Assembly: GCA_963593685.1 (NCBI GenBank)
Contig: CAVBBP010000048.1
Span: 1-17,454 of the forward strand
DNA length: 17,454 nt
Reading direction: 5' to 3'
From: W0P28-013 sp963593685
Lineage (GTDB): Bacteria; Bacteroidota; Bacteroidia; Bacteroidales; Paludibacteraceae
This document shows positions 6,612 through 14,507 of this stretch, piece by piece. Position numbers and translations under genes: made by a program. Position 1 is the first letter of the stretch; each line of letters starts with the position of its first letter. The notes beneath the pieces were generated by a model. It was given only the letters and a program-made list of their open reading frames with translations, had not been told where the DNA came from and did not search any database.

Positions 6612-7670
6612 ATGAAACGAACCATTGTCATTACAGGCGGTGCGGGCTTTATCGGCTCGCATGTGGTGCGCCTTTTCGTGAACAAATATCCCGACTACCA
6701 CATCGTAAATCTGGACGCGCTCACCTACGCTGGCAACTTGGAAAATCTGACCGACATCGACACGAAGCCGAACTACACCTTCGTCAAAGCCGACATTACC
6801 GACTACGAAGCCATCGTGAAAATTTTTGAGCAGTACCGCCCCGACGGCATCATTCACTTGGCCGCCGAATCGCATGTCGATCGCTCCATTACCGACCCAT
6901 TTGCCTTTGTGCGTACCAATGTGTTTGGCACTTGCAACCTGCTGCACGCCGCCAAAGAACTCTGGAAAAACGACATGGCGGGCAAGCGTTTTTATCACAT
7001 TTCGACCGACGAAGTGTATGGCGCACTCGAAAAAGACGGCACATTCTTCACCGAACAGACAAAATATGCGCCGCACTCGCCCTACTCGGCTAGCAAAGCC
7101 TCGAGCGACCACTTTGTGCGCGCCTATCACGATACCTACGGGCTGCCCGTGGTGGTGTCGAACTGCTCGAACAACTACGGTTCGCACCATTTCCCCGAAA
7201 AACTGATTCCGCTGGCCATCAACAACATCAAGCACCGCCGCCCGATTCCGATTTATGGCAAAGGCGAAAATGTGCGCGACTGGCTCTATGTGGACGACCA
7301 CGCACGCGCCATCGACACCATATTTCATCGTGGCAAAGACGGCGAAACCTACAACATCGGCGGCAACAACGAGTGGACCAACATCGACTTGATTCGTCTG
7401 CTCTGCAAAATAATGGACCGCAAACTCGGGCGCGCCGAGGGCGAATCGGAAAAACTGATAACTTTCGTAACCGACCGCGCTGGCCACGACCTGCGCTACG
7501 CCATCGATTCGTCGAAACTGCAACGCGAACTCGGCTGGCATCCGTCGCTGCAATTTGCCGAAGGACTCGAAAAAACCGTCGATTGGTACTTGGCCAACGA
7601 AGCGTGGGTCGATCGCATCACCAGCGGTGCCTACCAAAAATACTACGAACAACAATACGGAAACCGTTAA
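6612..7670 (+). CDS. rfbB: dTDP-glucose 4,6-dehydratase
   Basis: RfbB (RmlB) converts dTDP-glucose to dTDP-4-keto-6-deoxyglucose, the second step to dTDP-rhamnose and other deoxysugars of surface polysaccharides. The 352-residue protein is an extended short-chain dehydrogenase. It shows the NAD-binding GGAGFIG at 9-15, HVDRSI at 88-93, the catalytic TDE at 132-134 and the Y158-x3-K162 pair in YSASK. RDWLYVDDHARAI in the C-terminal half is typical of the family. All key residues are present. The frame is open to an ATG at 6552, but the protein family and the promoter both favour 6612. rfbA, rfbC and rfbD are not in the window. The OPX gene begins 49 bases downstream with no promoter of its own, so an rfbB-OPX-PCP transcript is likely. 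Confidence 0.95.
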   Translation: MKRTIVITGGAGFIGSHVVRLFVNKYPDYHIVNLDALTYAGNLENLTDIDTKPNYTFVKADITDYEAIVKIFEQYRPDGIIHLAAESHVDRSITDPFAFVRTNVFGTCNLLHAAKELWKNDMAGKRFYHISTDEVYGALEKDGTFFTEQTKYAPHSPYSASKASSDHFVRAYHDTYGLPVVVSNCSNNYGSHHFPEKLIPLAINNIKHRRPIPIYGKGENVRDWLYVDDHARAIDTIFHRGKDGETYNIGGNNEWTNIDLIRLLCKIMDRKLGRAEGESEKLITFVTDRAGHDLRYAIDSSKLQRELGWHPSLQFAEGLEKTVDWYLANEAWVDRITSGAYQKYYEQQYGNR

Positions 7671-7691
7671 GGGGACTTCTATAAATTCCCC
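7671..7691. repeat. Short imperfect palindrome, also seen at 17352
   Basis: The element GGGGACTTCTATAAATTCCC starts directly after the rfbB stop codon, with GGGGA (7671-7675) complementary to TCCCC (7687-7691). A near-identical copy lies at 17352-17370 after deoD. No T-tract follows directly, so it is not a standard terminator. Confidence 0.5.
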
Positions 7692-7719
7692 ATTTTGAAA
7701 AAAAATAATAAATACTGAA

Positions 7720-8508
7720 ATGAAAAGACATCTCCTGCCGATGGTGCTGGTAATGGCCGCACTCGTTGTGTGCAACTCCTGCTCGATGCGCAAAAAAGTG
7801 CCCTACTTCAACGGTGTAGGCACAACCAACGAACTGGTTGGCGCAGCGCAACACGAAGCGCGCATCTGCCCCGACGATATGCTGAAAATAGTCGTTTCGG
7901 CACTCGACCCCGAAGCCGTGGCGCCGTTCAACCTGCCTGTGGTGGCATACGCATCGCCAAGTTCGTCGCAAATATACCAAACGCCATCGTTCCAGCCCTA
8001 TCTGGTCGATATCAACGGCGAAATCGATTTTCCTGTGCTTGGTCGCATAAAAATCGGCGGACTAAAAAAATCGGAAGCCATCGCATTGATACAAGACAAA
8101 CTGAAAGCCTACCTGAAAGACCCGAATGTTACCATACAGTTTATGAACTACAAGGTAACCGTGCTCGGCGAGGTGTTGCGCCCTGGTTCCTACACCATCG
8201 GCAACGAGCGCATCACGCTTATGGAAGCACTCGGCTTGGCGGGCGACATGACCGTGTATGGCCGCCGCGACAATGTGCTGCTGATTCGTGAAAACGCTGG
8301 CGGTGCCAAAGAGTTTGTGCGCATCGACCTGACCAAACCCGACCTGCTCTCGTCGCCCTACTACTACCTGCAACAAAACGATGTTGTCTATGTAGAACCG
8401 GGCAATATGCGCTACCACCAAACCGTGTCGGCCAACGCCACCATCTACCTGAGCACCATTTCGACATTGGCATCGATGGCAACAGTTATCGTTTCAATCG
8501 TTAAATAA
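7720..8508 (+). CDS. Outer-membrane polysaccharide export lipoprotein (OPX, Wza-like)
   Basis: The 262-residue protein has a lipoprotein-type N-terminus: basic MKRH, a hydrophobic stretch at about 5-17, then a cysteine-rich C-N-S-C with C21 as the likely lipidated residue. A polysaccharide export (PES) domain follows at about 47-150, with typical phrases such as DDMLKIVVSALDPE and VDINGEIDFPVLGRI. A SLBB-like domain at about 150-230 (VTVLGEVLRPGSY) comes next. A hydrophobic C-terminal segment at about 238-260 could span the outer membrane. It is shorter than E. coli Wza but of the usual length for Bacteroidetes OPX proteins. It should form the outer-membrane exit for capsule or exopolysaccharide together with the downstream PCP protein, 26 bases away. 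Confidence 0.9.
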   Translation: MKRHLLPMVLVMAALVVCNSCSMRKKVPYFNGVGTTNELVGAAQHEARICPDDMLKIVVSALDPEAVAPFNLPVVAYASPSSSQIYQTPSFQPYLVDINGEIDFPVLGRIKIGGLKKSEAIALIQDKLKAYLKDPNVTIQFMNYKVTVLGEVLRPGSYTIGNERITLMEALGLAGDMTVYGRRDNVLLIRENAGGAKEFVRIDLTKPDLLSSPYYYLQQNDVVYVEPGNMRYHQTVSANATIYLSTISTLASMATVIVSIVK

Positions 8509-8534
8509 CAAATTGAAAAATACACCATATTATT

Positions 8535-10160
8535 ATGTCAGAAACAATTAAAACTTCCGACAACGAGATAGATCTGCTGGCACTGCTGCGGCTCTGCTTG
8601 CGCAAATGGTATGTTTTTGCCATAGCCGTTGGCGTGTGCTGCACACTGGCGCTGCTCTACTACCTGCAAGCCGAACCACAATTCAAAACATCGGCCACAC
8701 TGCTCCTGCGCGGCCAAAGTGCCACCAGCGCATTGAGCGGCATATCGATAGGCGGATTCACAGCCGCCGACCTTATGGGTGGCGCAAGCGACATCGAAAG
8801 CGAGATGGAGATAATGCGCACACGCCAACTGCTCGGGCAGACCATCGAAGAACTCGGAATGCGCACCATCACAAAACGCCAAATTGGCTGGCGCAAGATA
8901 GAACAGTACGGCAGCAGCCCACTACTGATGACCGCTCCCGAATCCTTTGGCAGCAATATGCGCGGCAGTCTGAAAGTGGAGGTAAAAAAACGCAGCGACG
9001 GTACCTACAAACTCTGGTTCAAACGCAAAGTGGAGCGCACCACCACCCGCCACAAGTGCGAAACCACCAACCTATCGGCCGTTGAAACGCCGTGGGGCAT
9101 ATTCTCGTTTACCGAACTGCCCGAAAACATAGTCATTCCCGAAGAAGACGAAGGCACTTACCATGTCTATTTCTATGTGGCTGGCCTCAAATCGCGCATC
9201 GAGCAGATGCAAAAAGAACTCACTATCGGTGCCACAAGCAAAAAGACCAACGCCATCGAACTATCGTACACATCGGGCAGTCCACGCAAAAACGAGGCAC
9301 TGATAAACTGCCTTATCAGCCTCTACAACATAGGTGAGCAGATTGAAAACACCACCAGAAGCAACAAATCGGCAACATTCTTTGCGATGCGCATGAACAC
9401 GACCAAACAAGAACTGCTCGCGCTGGAACAACAGATAGAACGCTACAAAAAAGAGCACAACATAGCCGACATCGCCACACAGGCACAAATCACGCTCGCC
9501 ACCTCGAGCGAATACGAAAAGCAAATTGCCGCCACCGACATAGAATACAACCTTGTGTTGTTCATCGAAGAGTATCTGCAAACTGCCAAAGACGGCGACC
9601 TGATACCCAACAACACAGGTGTTAGCGACGAGGCGCTCGGCAAGATGATGGCGCAATACAACGAACTGGTACTCAAATACTTACGCATGGCGCGCAGCAC
9701 CAACGCCACCAACCCGATTATCGACCAAACGCTGGTAGAAATACGCTTGATGCGCCAAAACATACTGCAAACCATCGGCAATCTGAAAGAGAGCCTCACC
9801 ATCACCAAGCGCGACCTGCAAGCCAAAAAACGCACCTACGAACAGCAGATAAACCAAGTGCCCGTTCTCGAACGCGAATACACCGCACTTCTGCGCGAAC
9901 ACGAGATAAAACAGGCGGTCTATGTCAGACTGCAACAGCAATACGAACTGGCGTTGCTGCAAGAGTCGTCCGACATCGACGAGATGCGCACCATCGACCC
10001 AGCCTACACTTTCAATATCCCAGTGAAACCGAAATTGAAAGTACTGCTCGTTGTATCGTTCGTACTCGGGCTTTTCGTGGCGGGGGGCATACTCTACTGC
10101 CAACAGGTGCTTTTTGCCAAAAAAGAGGACGACGAGCCATCGACCGAAACCGCCTGTTGA
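8535..10160 (+). CDS. Wzz/PCP-type polysaccharide chain-length protein without kinase domain
   Basis: The 541-residue protein has the polysaccharide co-polymerase layout. A Wzz domain starts with DNEIDLLALLRLCLRKWYVF at about 9-28. A first membrane helix at about 26-44 is followed by a long periplasmic part, largely coiled-coil from about 280 to 470. A second helix lies at about 501-523, preceded by a proline-containing segment (NIPVKPKLK). Proteins of this family set polymer length and gate export together with OPX proteins. The cytoplasmic tail after the second helix is only about 18 residues (KKEDDEPSTETAC). There is no Walker A, Walker B or tyrosine cluster, so the BY-kinase domain often fused in Bacteroidetes Wzc-like proteins is missing. 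It is probably co-transcribed with the OPX gene. No clear terminator follows. Confidence 0.88.
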   Translation: MSETIKTSDNEIDLLALLRLCLRKWYVFAIAVGVCCTLALLYYLQAEPQFKTSATLLLRGQSATSALSGISIGGFTAADLMGGASDIESEMEIMRTRQLLGQTIEELGMRTITKRQIGWRKIEQYGSSPLLMTAPESFGSNMRGSLKVEVKKRSDGTYKLWFKRKVERTTTRHKCETTNLSAVETPWGIFSFTELPENIVIPEEDEGTYHVYFYVAGLKSRIEQMQKELTIGATSKKTNAIELSYTSGSPRKNEALINCLISLYNIGEQIENTTRSNKSATFFAMRMNTTKQELLALEQQIERYKKEHNIADIATQAQITLATSSEYEKQIAATDIEYNLVLFIEEYLQTAKDGDLIPNNTGVSDEALGKMMAQYNELVLKYLRMARSTNATNPIIDQTLVEIRLMRQNILQTIGNLKESLTITKRDLQAKKRTYEQQINQVPVLEREYTALLREHEIKQAVYVRLQQQYELALLQESSDIDEMRTIDPAYTFNIPVKPKLKVLLVVSFVLGLFVAGGILYCQQVLFAKKEDDEPSTETAC

Positions 10161-10190
10161 GAAAAATTTTTGCAAAAAATAGACAAACAA

Positions 10191-10222
10191 TTTGAGTATC
10201 AGCAAAAAAAGTAGTACCTTTG
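10191..10222 (+). promoter_or_regulatory. rplM-rpsI promoter
   Basis: TTTG at 10191-10194 and TACCTTTG at 10215-10222 are separated by 20 bases, a full consensus in both boxes. The predicted transcription start is near 10227-10230, leaving a leader of about 138 bases before rplM. Confidence 0.85.
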
Positions 10223-10227
10223 CAGTC

Positions 10228-10366
10228 CCAAAATATTATCCAAACCTTGTAACAAGTTCATTTACAGCAGGTTCGGTATCAAATGGCGTGAATTAGCCCG
10301 CGCCAAAAGAGGCAACGAGTCGGCACAAATGGGCGAAATTGTAAAATTTCAAAAAAACAACAAATT
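10228..10366 (+). promoter_or_regulatory. Structured 5' leader of rplM, candidate ribosomal-protein leader
   Basis: The long leader holds at least two hairpins. One is TGGCGTG (10284-10290) with CGCGCCA (10299-10305), a 7-bp stem including one G-U pair. The other is GAAATT (10335-10340) with AATTTC (10345-10350), just before the GTG. A CTTGTAACAAG palindrome lies near 10242-10252. Leaders that bind their own ribosomal protein are known ahead of rplM in other bacteria; that this is one is inference. Confidence 0.45.
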
Positions 10367-10822
10367 GTGGATACATTAAGTTTCAAAACAGTGTCGGCCA
10401 ACAAGGCCACTGTGCAAAAAGAGTGGGTGATAGTCGATGCAACAGACATGGTGCTGGGTCGCATGGCCTCGAAAGTAGCCAAACTGCTGCGCGGCAAATA
10501 CAAACCCAGTTTCACGCCACATGTCGATTGCGGCGACAATGTCATCATTATCAATGCCGACAAAGTGCGCTTGACTGGCAAAAAATGGACAGATCGCGTC
10601 TATCTCACCTATTCGCTCTACCCCGGCGGTCAGCGCGCACAAACGCCGCAAGAAATGTTCAACCAAAGCCCAGTAAAATTGGTAGAAAAAGTTGTAAAAG
10701 GCATGCTGCCCAAAAACAAACTGGCTGCCAAACTGATGGACAACCTGCATGTGTATGTAGGCACCGAACATCCGCACGAGGCACAGCAACCCAAACTCAT
10801 CGATTTAAACACCATTAAATAA
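10367..10822 (+). CDS. rplM: Ribosomal protein L13 (uL13)
   Basis: L13 is an early-assembling protein of the large ribosomal subunit. The 151-residue product begins MDTLSFKTVSANKA, the usual Bacteroidetes N-terminus. It contains WVIVDATDMVLGRMASKVAK, GKYKPSFTPHVDCGD and the conserved VVKGMLPKNKLAAKLM region. It starts with GTG, a choice supported by the full-length match to the family N-terminus. The stop overlaps the rpsI ATG by one base (TAATG), which suggests translational coupling. It has its own promoter and a structured leader. Confidence 0.97.
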   Translation: MDTLSFKTVSANKATVQKEWVIVDATDMVLGRMASKVAKLLRGKYKPSFTPHVDCGDNVIIINADKVRLTGKKWTDRVYLTYSLYPGGQRAQTPQEMFNQSPVKLVEKVVKGMLPKNKLAAKLMDNLHVYVGTEHPHEAQQPKLIDLNTIK

Positions 10823-11217
10823 TGTCGAACATGGAAGTAGTAAATGCAGTAGGAAGAAGAAAAGCGGCTGTCGCCCGCGTGTTCGTCGCTCCGGGAAAAG
10901 GCAGCATCGTCATCAACAAACGCGAACTGAACGCCTATTTCCCGTCGGCAATGCTCCAATACATTGTGATGCAACCGCTGAACAAATTGGAAGCCGCCGA
11001 AAAATACGACATCAAAGTGAACCTGATTGGCGGCGGTATCAAAGGCCAAGCCGAAGCACTGCGCCTTGCCATCGCTCGCGCATTGGTCAAAATCAACCCC
11101 GAGGACAAAACCGCACTGAAACAGGCTGGTTTCATGACCCGCGACTCGCGCGAAGTGGAGCGCAAAAAACCGGGCCGTCCGAAAGCACGCAAGCGTTTCC
11201 AATTCTCGAAGCGTTAA
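10822..11217 (+). CDS. rpsI: Ribosomal protein S9 (uS9)
   Basis: S9 belongs to the head of the small subunit, and its basic C-terminal tail reaches the P-site tRNA. The product has GRRKAAVARVF near the N-terminus, GGGIKGQAEALRLAIARAL in the middle, and the hallmark C-terminus KPGRPKARKRFQFSKR. The ATG at 10822 overlaps the rplM stop and gives 131 residues. The family usually starts at MEVVNA, so an ATG at 10831 (128 residues) is an equally good start that no upstream signal excludes. The order rplM-rpsI-rpsB-tsf is standard for the phylum. Confidence 0.96.
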   Translation: MSNMEVVNAVGRRKAAVARVFVAPGKGSIVINKRELNAYFPSAMLQYIVMQPLNKLEAAEKYDIKVNLIGGGIKGQAEALRLAIARALVKINPEDKTALKQAGFMTRDSREVERKKPGRPKARKRFQFSKR

Positions 11218-11377
11218 TCCGAACTATCGCCGCACGCAGCCAGATGTTCCGTCTGGTCTGCTTGCGCACGATATATCTTGTTTAGTATCTAAATCATTTA
11301 GACTTGCCACGCGCAACTACTTGATGATTGCTTGACAAAAAAGTAAAAAGAAGGTAAACAACAAAAAAACAAACAAA
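11218..11377 (+). promoter_or_regulatory. Structured rpsI-rpsB spacer, candidate S2 leader
   Basis: A long interrupted hairpin spans 11231-11266: CGCA (11231-11234) with TGCG (11263-11266), GCAG (11236-11239) with CTGC (11258-11261), and CCAGA (11240-11244) with TCTGG (11252-11256). A second hairpin is TCTAAA-TCA-TTTAGA at 11288-11302. No T-tract follows either one, so they do not look like terminators, and no promoter with both boxes is visible. The 160-base spacer is far longer than needed, and control of rpsB by S2 is known in other bacteria. Leader function here is inference. Confidence 0.45.
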
Positions 11378-12187
11378 ATGCCAAGAACAAATTTCCAAGA
11401 ACTTTTGGAGGCAGGTGCTCACTTTGGACACCTCAAACGCAAATGGAATCCCGCCATGGCGCCCTACATCTTTATGGAGCGCAACGGAATCCACATCATC
11501 GACCTGCACAAAACTGTCGTTAAAATCGACGAGGCCGCCGAAGCCATGAAACAGATTGCAAAATCGGGCAAACGCGTGCTGTTCGTTGCTACGAAAAAGC
11601 AGGCCAAACAAATCGTTGCCGAAAAGGCCACCGAAGCAGGTATGCCCTACATTACCGAACGCTGGGCTGGCGGTATGCTCACCAACTTCCCGACCATTCG
11701 CAAGGCGGTGAAAAAGATGGACGCCATCGACCGCATGTCGAACGACGGCACATTTGCCAACCTGTCGAAACGCGAAAAACTGCAAATCACGCGCCAACGC
11801 GCCAAATTGGAGAAGAACCTCGGTTCTATCGCCGATATGAGCCGTCTGCCAGCCGCACTCTTCGTAGTCGATGTGATGAAAGAAAACATCGCCGTGGCCG
11901 AGGCACAACGCTTGGGCATTCCCGTGTTTGGCATTGTCGATACCAACTCGAACCCGATTGGTGTTGATTTTGTCATTCCTGCCAACGACGACGCCACAAA
12001 ATCGATCGAAATCATCGTTTCGGCTATGGTCGATGCGCTGAAAGAGGGCGCACAAGAGCGCAAACTCGAAAAATCGGAAGAAGAGGGCGACGAGGCTCCC
12101 GAAGTAAAAGAGCGCCGCACACGCGCCAAACGCACTCCGAAAGAGGAAACGACGACAGAAGAAACACCTGCTGCCGCCGAAGAATAA
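11378..12187 (+). CDS. rpsB: Ribosomal protein S2 (uS2)
   Basis: S2 is a late-assembling small-subunit protein on the body-head boundary. The 269-residue product starts MPRTNFQELLEAGAHFGH and contains RKWNPAMAPYIF, GIHIIDLHKT, ERWAGGMLTNF and VVDVMKENIAVAEA, all diagnostic. The last 45 or so residues form a charged, low-complexity Glu/Lys/Arg/Thr/Ala tail (from about KLEKSEEEGDE), somewhat longer than in E. coli. Extensions of this sort are common in the phylum. The start is fixed by the family N-terminus. tsf follows after a 119-base spacer that contains a terminator-like hairpin. Confidence 0.97.
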   Translation: MPRTNFQELLEAGAHFGHLKRKWNPAMAPYIFMERNGIHIIDLHKTVVKIDEAAEAMKQIAKSGKRVLFVATKKQAKQIVAEKATEAGMPYITERWAGGMLTNFPTIRKAVKKMDAIDRMSNDGTFANLSKREKLQITRQRAKLEKNLGSIADMSRLPAALFVVDVMKENIAVAEAQRLGIPVFGIVDTNSNPIGVDFVIPANDDATKSIEIIVSAMVDALKEGAQERKLEKSEEEGDEAPEVKERRTRAKRTPKEETTTEETPAAAEE

Positions 12188-12208
12188 GTTTTGGTCGCTA
12201 CCAAAACT
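12187..12208 (+). promoter_or_regulatory. Perfect hairpin at the rpsB stop codon
   Basis: AGTTTTGGT (12187-12195) and ACCAAAACT (12200-12208) form a 9-bp perfect stem with a CGCT loop. The stem begins at the last base of the rpsB stop codon. No T-tract follows, so it is not itself a terminator. Confidence 0.5.
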
Positions 12209-12217
12209 GAATACGAC

Positions 12218-12263
12218 GAGCGTTGCGGACACAGGCAAAACGGTGTTTCGTAACGCTCTTTTT
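12218..12263 (+). terminator. Terminator-like hairpin (attenuator) between rpsB and tsf
   Basis: GAGCGTTGCG (12218-12227) pairs with CGTAACGCTC (12249-12258) over 10 bp including one G-U pair. An inner ACAC/GTGT pairing extends the stem, and TTTTT follows at 12259-12263. This meets the form of an intrinsic terminator, yet it lies inside a translation operon 44 bases before tsf. Partial termination or regulated attenuation is the simplest reading. Confidence 0.6.
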
Positions 12264-12306
12264 CTTGAAAAACAAAAGTAATCACACTAAAAAAACAAGG
12301 ACTATT

Positions 12307-13302
12307 ATGGCTGTAACAATTGCCGAAATACAAAAACTGCGCACCATGACTGGCGCAGGCATGATGGACTGCAAAAAGGCACTCGAAGAGGCTGGTGCCG
12401 ACATGGAAAAAGCCATCGAAATTATCCGCAAACGCGGCCAAGCCATCGCCGCCAAACGCTCCGACCGCTCGGCCTCCGAAGGCTGCGTGCTGGCTCGCGC
12501 CGAAGGCAAATTTGCTGCGCTGGTGGCTGTGAAATGCGAAACCGACTTCGTTGCCAAAAACGCCGATTTCATCGCATTGGTACAAAAAATTCTCGACTTG
12601 GCGATGGCACAAAAACCTGCCAATGTCGAAGCATTGAAAGCACTGACCATCGGCGACCGCACGGTGGCAGAACTCATCACCGAACGCTCGGGCATAACGG
12701 GCGAAAAGATGGAGATGGAAGACTATAACTTTGTTGAAGGTGAGACGGTTACCGCCTATGTACACCCGGGCAACAAACTGGCTACTATCGTCGCTTTTGC
12801 CGAAAAAGATGCCGAATACGAAACCATTCACGGCGTGGCGATGCACATTGCCGCCATGGCTCCTGTGGCCATCGACGAGGCTGGCGTGCCGCAAGAGGTA
12901 AAAGAGCGCGAACTGGCCGTTGCTATCGAAAAAACCAAAGCCGAACAGGTGGCAAAAGCCGTCGAAGTGGCGCTGAAAAAAGCGGGCATCAACCCTGCCC
13001 ATGTCGATAGCGAAGACCACATCGAATCGAACACTGCCAAAGGCTGGCTCACACCCGAACAGGCCGAAAAAGCACGCGAAATCAAAAAGAGCGTGGCCGA
13101 AGAGAAAGCCGCTCACCTGCCCGAACAGATGATTCAGAGCATCGCCGCAGGTCGTATGGCAAAATTCTTCAAAGAGTACACACTGCTCGAACAGAAGTAC
13201 GAGGGCGGCGACGACGCAGGCAAACTGACTGTGAAAGAACTGCTCGAACAAAAACACTTGACCTGCACTGCATTCAAGCGTTTGACCCTGAACGAAGAGT
13301 AA
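12307..13302 (+). CDS. tsf: Elongation factor Ts
   Basis: EF-Ts recycles EF-Tu by exchanging GDP for GTP. The 331-residue protein starts MAVTIAEIQKLRTMTGAGMMDCKKAL, with the family's N-terminal UBA-like domain. The second signature, KCETDFVAKNADF, follows near residues 78-90. It has the long dimerisation region typical of Bacteroidetes EF-Ts, including INPAHVDSEDHIESN and EKAAHLPEQMIQSIAAGRM. The frame is open to an ATG at 12223, but that extension would translate the attenuator hairpin, and the family start is at 12307. No separate promoter is visible upstream, so expression depends on read-through of the rpsB-tsf hairpin. Confidence 0.97.
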   Translation: MAVTIAEIQKLRTMTGAGMMDCKKALEEAGADMEKAIEIIRKRGQAIAAKRSDRSASEGCVLARAEGKFAALVAVKCETDFVAKNADFIALVQKILDLAMAQKPANVEALKALTIGDRTVAELITERSGITGEKMEMEDYNFVEGETVTAYVHPGNKLATIVAFAEKDAEYETIHGVAMHIAAMAPVAIDEAGVPQEVKERELAVAIEKTKAEQVAKAVEVALKKAGINPAHVDSEDHIESNTAKGWLTPEQAEKAREIKKSVAEEKAAHLPEQMIQSIAAGRMAKFFKEYTLLEQKYEGGDDAGKLTVKELLEQKHLTCTAFKRLTLNEE

Positions 13303-13320
13303 AAATGTTGTAAGAGAAAG

Positions 13321-13359
13321 AGTGCGCCGGTAGGAGAAAGACTGCCAGCGCACTTTTTT
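13321..13359 (+). terminator. Intrinsic terminator after tsf
   Basis: AGTGCGC (13321-13327) pairs with GCGCACT (13348-13354). Inner GGTAG/CTGCC pairing follows across one C-A mismatch, the loop is GAGAAAGA-like, and six T lie at 13354-13359. It marks the end of the rplM-rpsI-rpsB-tsf unit. Confidence 0.85.
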
Positions 13360-13440
13360 CGTAAATTGCGACCGATGCGTGCAACATTTTTCGCACGAAA
13401 TGCGTCATTATAAAAATAAGCCCAATCATATCGACACAAA

Positions 13441-14475
13441 ATGAAATTTACAGCACAACAAATTGCCGACTTTCTGCACGGCGAAGTCGTTGGGAATAAG
13501 GAAGTTGCCGTTGGCGAATTTGCCAAAATAGAAGAAGGCCGTCCGGGCACGCTTACCTTTCTGTCGAACCCGAAATATGCGCACTTTATCTACACCACCA
13601 AAGCCGATGTAGTGCTGGTCGATAAGACTTTCGTGCCAGAGCAGCCCATCGCTGCCACGCTCATCAAGGTCGATAGTGCCTACCAATCGCTGGCCAAACT
13701 GCTGCAACTGGCCGACTCGATGAAGCCCAAACGCAGCGGCATACACGCCACCGCCATTGTGCCGACATCGGCAAAAATCGGCGAAAATGTCTATATCGGT
13801 GCCTACGCCGTGTTGGGCGAAAATGTGCAAATCGGCGACAATGTGAAGATTTATCCGCACACCGTTCTCGACAACAATGTGAAAGTGGGCAACGACACCA
13901 CGATTTTTGCCAATGTTTCGGTGTATGAAAACTGCGAAATCGGGCAACGCTGCATCATTCACTCGGGCGTGGTGCTCGGTGCCGACGGATTCGGCTTTGC
14001 GCCCGATGCCGAAGGACGCTACAACAAAATTCCGCAGATTGGCAATGTCAAACTCGACGACGACATCGAGATAGGCGCAAACGCCACCATCGACTGCGCC
14101 ACCATGGGTTCGACACACATTCATTCAGGCGTAAAAATCGACAATTTGTGCCAAGTGGCGCACAATGTCGAGATAGGCGAACACACCGCCATGGCCGCAC
14201 TGAGCGGCATTGCTGGCTCGGCAAAAATCGGCAAACACTGCGTTTTGGCGGGGCAAGTGGGCGTTGTGGGGCATATCACCATCGCCGACGGCAATATGTT
14301 TGGCGCAAAAACAGGCGTGAACGCCTCCATTGCCGAAACTGGCAAGCAGTGGCAAGGCGCACCCATGACCTCTGCCATAAAATACCGCCGCATGGTTGTG
14401 GCCGAACGACGGCTGCCCGACCTGCTGCGCCGCGTGGACGAACTAGAAAAACAATTAAACGAATTAAAGAAATAA
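13441..14475 (+). CDS. lpxD: UDP-3-O-acylglucosamine N-acyltransferase
   Basis: LpxD adds the second acyl chain, to the 2-amino group, in lipid A synthesis in the cytoplasm. The 344-residue protein has an N-terminal uridine-binding domain (about 1-100, with LTFLSNPKYAHF). A left-handed parallel beta-helix of hexapeptide repeats follows (about 102-310). The C-terminal helix is LPDLLRRVDELEKQLNELKK. The catalytic histidine is H241 in QVAHNVEIG, in line with H239 of the E. coli enzyme. Length is normal. lpxC begins 32 bases after the stop, indicating co-transcription. No promoter with both consensus boxes is evident in the 81 bases between the tsf terminator and the start codon. Confidence 0.95.
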   Translation: MKFTAQQIADFLHGEVVGNKEVAVGEFAKIEEGRPGTLTFLSNPKYAHFIYTTKADVVLVDKTFVPEQPIAATLIKVDSAYQSLAKLLQLADSMKPKRSGIHATAIVPTSAKIGENVYIGAYAVLGENVQIGDNVKIYPHTVLDNNVKVGNDTTIFANVSVYENCEIGQRCIIHSGVVLGADGFGFAPDAEGRYNKIPQIGNVKLDDDIEIGANATIDCATMGSTHIHSGVKIDNLCQVAHNVEIGEHTAMAALSGIAGSAKIGKHCVLAGQVGVVGHITIADGNMFGAKTGVNASIAETGKQWQGAPMTSAIKYRRMVVAERRLPDLLRRVDELEKQLNELKK

Positions 14476-14507
14476 TTATCGGATTTTGTTCCGAAAAGAA
14501 CATTGAT

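Noticed and set aside
6393..7793. 466-codon minus-strand frame opposite rfbB
   Set aside because: It mirrors a clear rfbB with intact motifs, and its translation is low-information, rich in Val/Phe/Gly/His. It is a codon-usage artefact.
11231..11266. Hairpin after rpsI as an intrinsic terminator
   Set aside because: No T-tract follows the stem, so a leader structure is more likely than a terminator.
12223..12306. N-terminal extension of EF-Ts
   Set aside because: It would translate the attenuator hairpin, and all family members start at MAVT or its equivalent.
11647..13353. Very long open frame on the minus strand across rpsB and tsf
   Set aside because: It is antisense to two certain genes, resembles no protein, and results from the near absence of TTA, CTA and TCA codons in the sense genes.
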